The translations under genes were made by a program, and so were the position numbers. A stretch of DNA of 64,000 nucleotides from Mesostigma viride. Lineage: Eukaryota; Streptophyta; Mesostigmatophyceae; Mesostigmatales; Mesostigmataceae. Shown in pieces: positions 60,928 through 64,000 of the stretch (position 1 is its first letter; the number at the start of each line of letters is the position of its first letter). The stretch lies in contig RPFO01000090.1 of assembly GCA_009746045.1 (NCBI GenBank), positions 1,228,025 to 1,292,024 of the forward strand, written 5' to 3'. The notes under the pieces are model-generated. The model did no database searches and was not told the DNA's origin. It worked only from the letters and a program-made list of their open reading frames with translations.

Positions 60928-63900
60928 ACATCACCCATGTTGCATTCCACTGTGAGATGGCCAACCAACACCACCTGGAGTGCTAGGTATCGTGCCAAGG
61001 TATTGTCAATGTCAAAGGACGGAGAATTACCTTCCTCCAACGCGAGGAGGCCAGCGGCAGGGGTGAAGGGAGAAGGGTGAACTGCATTGCAGCTTGCCGC
61101 AAAGTCTGCGACTGTATACTCGACTGCGCGCCAGTCTGCCTCGGCGTCGGCGTCAGCGAAGCCTGCAGCATTAACAAAAACCACAGACCCAGGCGAGCTC
61201 TCGGCCCCTAGGGCCCGCGCACCAGTGTTGTCAACAGTGGTTGGTAGAGCATACCTGGACAGGACGTCCGCGTTGGAGTGATCCACACCTGGCCGATGGA
61301 CGATTGTCAGGTGGTACTCCTGAATGATCATTGCCCACCGGGCCAGCTTACCCGTGAGTTTGTCGCTGGTCATCAACCACAATAAGGGCTGGTGATCAGT
61401 GACAAGTGTGAACACCCGCCCAAAGAGATATGGCCTGAAGTGCTTGATGGCCCACACAACGGCTAACGCTTCCCCCTCGTAGGAAGAGTACCGACTCTCG
61501 GCAGAGTTGTTACTCCGACTAGCGTACGCGATAACATGCTCGCGCCCCGCATCGTCCTTTTGTGCTAGCACAGCCCCTAGGCCTACCTTGGACCAATCGG
61601 TGTAAAGAATGAAGGGCAGAGCATAGTCGGGGGCGCGTAGGATAGGAGCGGCAGTCAGTTCCTGTTTGATGGTATCGATGGCTCGCTGCTGAGCCGGACC
61701 CCACGCCCAGACATTGCCCTTCTTCAACAACTCAGTCAGGGGTTTGACTTTGGTGCTGAAATTCTGAATATATCCTCGATAATAGCCAGCTAGCCCGAGA
61801 TACGCGCGCACCCCCGAGATGTCGATGGGCACTGCGGCGTTGCTGATGGCTTCCACTTTGGCTGCCTCAGGGGTCCGGCCACCTGGTACAATCTGATGAC
61901 CAAGAAACCCTATGGTCTGTTGGGCGAACTTGCACTTTTCAGGGTGCAGCCGCAGGTTGGCCTTATCTAGGGCGATCCGAACCTGATCGAGGTGAGCTAA
62001 GTGCTGGTCAAATGTCTCGCTAAAGACAATGACATCGTCTATGTAGCAGGCTGCAAATGGCAACCCTGCCAGCACCTGGTCCATGGCACGTTGGAACACC
62101 GCACTAGCGTTGCGATGTCCGAATGGCATGCGAACCCACTCGTACAGACGGGTCCCACCCCAAAAGGCCAGCTTGCGCTGATCTGCCTCTACGACCTTGA
62201 TCTGATGGAAGCCGCTACGCAAATCTAGCGACGACACATACTTGACCTGGGGAGATATTTTATCCAAAACATCATCGACCCGAGGCATGGGGTACCTATC
62301 AACAGGAGTGTGCGCGTTCAGCTGACGCAGGTCAGTGGCCATGCGCATACCTGTCCACTCGCCTGTGATGGTATCCTTCTTGGGTGCGACCACCGTGGCA
62401 GCTGCATAACTGGAGGATGAAGCGCGGATGATCCCAGCTGCCTCTAGCTCTCGACAGTTAGCATCTACGAATTCCAGCTCAGCCAAGCTCAGCCTATGCT
62501 GCCGCCTGAATAAGGGCTGATCCGTATCTAGTGGGACCCCCATGCAGCCCCCGTTGTAGCACCCTAGTTCTTCACTGCTGAAAGCGAAAACTGAGCGTGC
62601 AGAATGCAACCAGTGCTCCATAGCCTTGCGTTGCGTGGCGGTGAGGTGCTCACCTATGGCCCATATGTGAGAGGCAGCAGGATCTGCGACTGCGGCACTC
62701 CTACTGTCGAGACAAGGCCCCCGGACAGCGGCATCGTGGAAAAGGGAAAATGCGGCTACACCGGGTGTGACGCTCACCTGCTGAATGGCACGGACTGCGC
62801 GACCGACCGATTGCTGCAGGGTGGGCGCTCCAGCGAACACCGTGCTGGACAACAAGGACGTCATGAGGATAACGCTCCATAGTTGAAGCAGCCGCGATCT
62901 CCATGGCGACCCAGTGCCGCCGGACGCTGTTGGCCGGACACCAGCCGCGTGGGCACTGACAGGCGGTGGCGGTGTGGGGATATCTCCCCCACCCTGGCGC
63001 ACTTGCATTGCGGCCCGCAGAACATACCCAACCTGGAAGGCTGACATGGCTTGCCCAACGAGAGACCACCTAGTGGCCTCTAAAACCCCCTCAGCGGCGG
63101 ACGCCCCCACATGGAACCCCATGCTCACCTCCCGAAACTCAGCGGGCGGCTGCACCAACAAACCCGTACCGGTGTCCCATACCAAACCCTTGCCCCGGTC
63201 CCTGTAGGCCGATGACCCCTGGTAACTAACCAAGGTGGGAAGAGCGCACATAGGCTTACCTACGTGATTGACGGGCGCGTAAGGGTGCCGATCGGCGACG
63301 TCTACCCGCTGCGTGACCAAATGTGGTGGCAGCGCCACCTCCGCGGGCATGCCGTCGTGCTGTCGTGTGATCGCATCTACCACTGCCTGGATGGTGGTGG
63401 TGAGTGCAAGGTTGGTCCAGAATGCGCGGTACCTGTGGGTGAGCCCGCCCAATCCTGCATTGTCGCACGTGACTGGTGCCCCTAAGATGTCCACGATCTG
63501 GGCCCAGTCCTTCCTCACTACCTCGTGAGGGCTGTCGTCGGCCACCACGTTCTCAAAAAGATACGCTAGTGGCTGGTCCTGCAGCTGCTGCAAGAGTCCA
63601 ACGACTCGAAGCAGATCCCAAAACAACCCGCTCCTAGGATCCGCAAGCCCGCGTCCTACGCCGGCCTGACTCAACCCTTGACATTCCCAGCCCGCGAGGA
63701 CGAGGTCTATCCTCTTGTGCCGCCTCAAAAGGCCTCGCACATGAACCTCCCCAATGGCACGGATATCCTGAGGGCACTCCCCAAAGGGATCTGTCCACGC
63801 AGACGGAGGAAACTGAGATGGATACAGGGCAGACAGCTGGGCACAGTGATGCCTATACACTGCCCGAGCGGTAGGAGACGGCTCTACGGCGATCAACGTG

Positions 63901-64000
63901 TGGCACGTACCGCCTGCAGCGAGAAAGCCAGCCAGCCCCCCTCCCATCCCAGCAAACAATTCTAGCAATACAACCCCTTCGGACAAGACCCGCGACTCTG
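60834..64000 (-). CDS. Retrotransposon polyprotein: cytosine-5 DNA methyltransferase + RT + RNase H (5' open at window edge)
   Basis: One unbroken frame of more than 1,050 codons, still open at the right edge (no ATG before VLLELFAGMGG). Methyltransferase, about the first 340 residues: motif I LLELFAGMGGGLAGF, the catalytic-Cys loop GWECQGLSQAG (Glu where Pro is usual before Cys), motif VI FENV, motif VIII HRYRAFWTNL, and a motif X-like WSLVGQAMSAFQVGYVL. The RT follows: VVAPKKDTITGEW, SLDLRSGFHQI, MPFGHRNASAVFQRAM, and YIDDVIVFSE near residue 648. RNase H: LYTDWSKVGLGAVLAQ, YEGEALAVVWAIKHFRPYLF, VTDHQPLLWL. The linker between methyltransferase and RT (residues 345-480) is unrecognised. The enzyme could methylate element or target DNA; which sequence context it uses cannot be read from sequence. 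Confidence 0.93.
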   Translation of the reverse strand, partial: ESRVLSEGVVLLELFAGMGGGLAGFLAAGGTCHTLIAVEPSPTARAVYRHHCAQLSALYPSQFPPSAWTDPFGECPQDIRAIGEVHVRGLLRRHKRIDLVLAGWECQGLSQAGVGRGLADPRSGLFWDLLRVVGLLQQLQDQPLAYLFENVVADDSPHEVVRKDWAQIVDILGAPVTCDNAGLGGLTHRYRAFWTNLALTTTIQAVVDAITRQHDGMPAEVALPPHLVTQRVDVADRHPYAPVNHVGKPMCALPTLVSYQGSSAYRDRGKGLVWDTGTGLLVQPPAEFREVSMGFHVGASAAEGVLEATRWSLVGQAMSAFQVGYVLRAAMQVRQGGGDIPTPPPPVSAHAAGVRPTASGGTGSPWRSRLLQLWSVILMTSLLSSTVFAGAPTLQQSVGRAVRAIQQVSVTPGVAAFSLFHDAAVRGPCLDSRSAAVADPAASHIWAIGEHLTATQRKAMEHWLHSARSVFAFSSEELGCYNGGCMGVPLDTDQPLFRRQHRLSLAELEFVDANCRELEAAGIIRASSSSYAAATVVAPKKDTITGEWTGMRMATDLRQLNAHTPVDRYPMPRVDDVLDKISPQVKYVSSLDLRSGFHQIKVVEADQRKLAFWGGTRLYEWVRMPFGHRNASAVFQRAMDQVLAGLPFAACYIDDVIVFSETFDQHLAHLDQVRIALDKANLRLHPEKCKFAQQTIGFLGHQIVPGGRTPEAAKVEAISNAAVPIDISGVRAYLGLAGYYRGYIQNFSTKVKPLTELLKKGNVWAWGPAQQRAIDTIKQELTAAPILRAPDYALPFILYTDWSKVGLGAVLAQKDDAGREHVIAYASRSNNSAESRYSSYEGEALAVVWAIKHFRPYLFGRVFTLVTDHQPLLWLMTSDKLTGKLARWAMIIQEYHLTIVHRPGVDHSNADVLSRYALPTTVDNTGARALGAESSPGSVVFVNAAGFADADAEADWRAVEYTVADFAASCNAVHPSPFTPAAGLLALEEGNSPSFDIDNTLARYLALQVVLVGHLTVECNMGDVWLDGRVLEQVQGIALTPPRLIGPQPSVTLS

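Larger units (their letters stand above)
59372..64000 (-). mobile_element. Ty3/gypsy-type retrotransposon encoding a DNA methyltransferase and a PHD finger
   Basis: Minus-strand order: cytosine-5 DNA methyltransferase, RT, RNase H, integrase (HHCC zinc finger, then core), PHD finger. RT-RNaseH-integrase is the Ty3/gypsy order. The 5' LTR and any gag or protease lie beyond the right edge or are absent; no D[ST]G protease motif was seen between methyltransferase and RT. Retrotransposons carrying cytosine methyltransferases are known from some algae and dinoflagellates. The 3' boundary is uncertain. Confidence 0.85.

Overview
This window looks like nuclear DNA from a unicellular eukaryote of the green-algal type. 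Five spliced genes have GC-rich exons and GT-AG introns. The NBS1 protein resembles the plant form. One gene encodes a probable plastid transit peptide, and telomere-like heptamers and several retrotransposon classes are present. Large repeat-filled introns together with a LysM/M23 peptidoglycan hydrolase would suit a large-genome, possibly bacteria-eating prasinophyte, but that placement is inference only.

Layout. 1-4478 (+): 3' part of a phosphoinositide-specific phospholipase C. 4.6-11.5 kb: LINE fragments and one long LINE with an APE endonuclease and reverse transcriptase (8.1-11.3 kb). 12.9-22.0 kb (-): NBS1/nibrin, 13 exons, with FHA, two BRCT-like regions and the C-terminal MRE11/ATM-type motifs. 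23.3-31.5 kb (+): LysM + M23 metallopeptidase, 11 exons including a 21-nt micro-exon that carries the first His of the zinc-binding HxH motif. 31.5-33.6 kb (-): an unrecognised, probably plastid-targeted protein, convergent with the peptidase. 34.3-53.4 kb (+): complete class I histone deacetylase, 15 exons, 432 codons. 54-64 kb: a retroelement cluster with LINE pieces, a copia-like fragment and, at the right edge, a Ty3/gypsy-type element (-) whose polyprotein starts with a cytosine-5 DNA methyltransferase and whose integrase carries a C-terminal PHD finger.

The main unusual signal is how the introns are built. At most of the larger introns, a short segment spanning the exon-intron boundary (splice site plus adjacent coding bases) has been tandemly copied into the intron. 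Copies range from one or two decayed ones to about 39 (the 41-bp array after HDAC exon 8). The same happens at gene ends, where the last codons and stop are duplicated. Several microsatellites show a concentric order, with old variants outside and a homogeneous core.

The host genes are unrelated housekeeping or signalling genes and not a functional cluster. The other notable object is the DNA methyltransferase + reverse transcriptase + integrase-PHD retroelement, which could write and read chromatin marks; it carries frameshifts in the integrase region.

Exon coordinates were worked out by hand from reading frame, splice consensus and family alignment recalled from general knowledge. No search was run.
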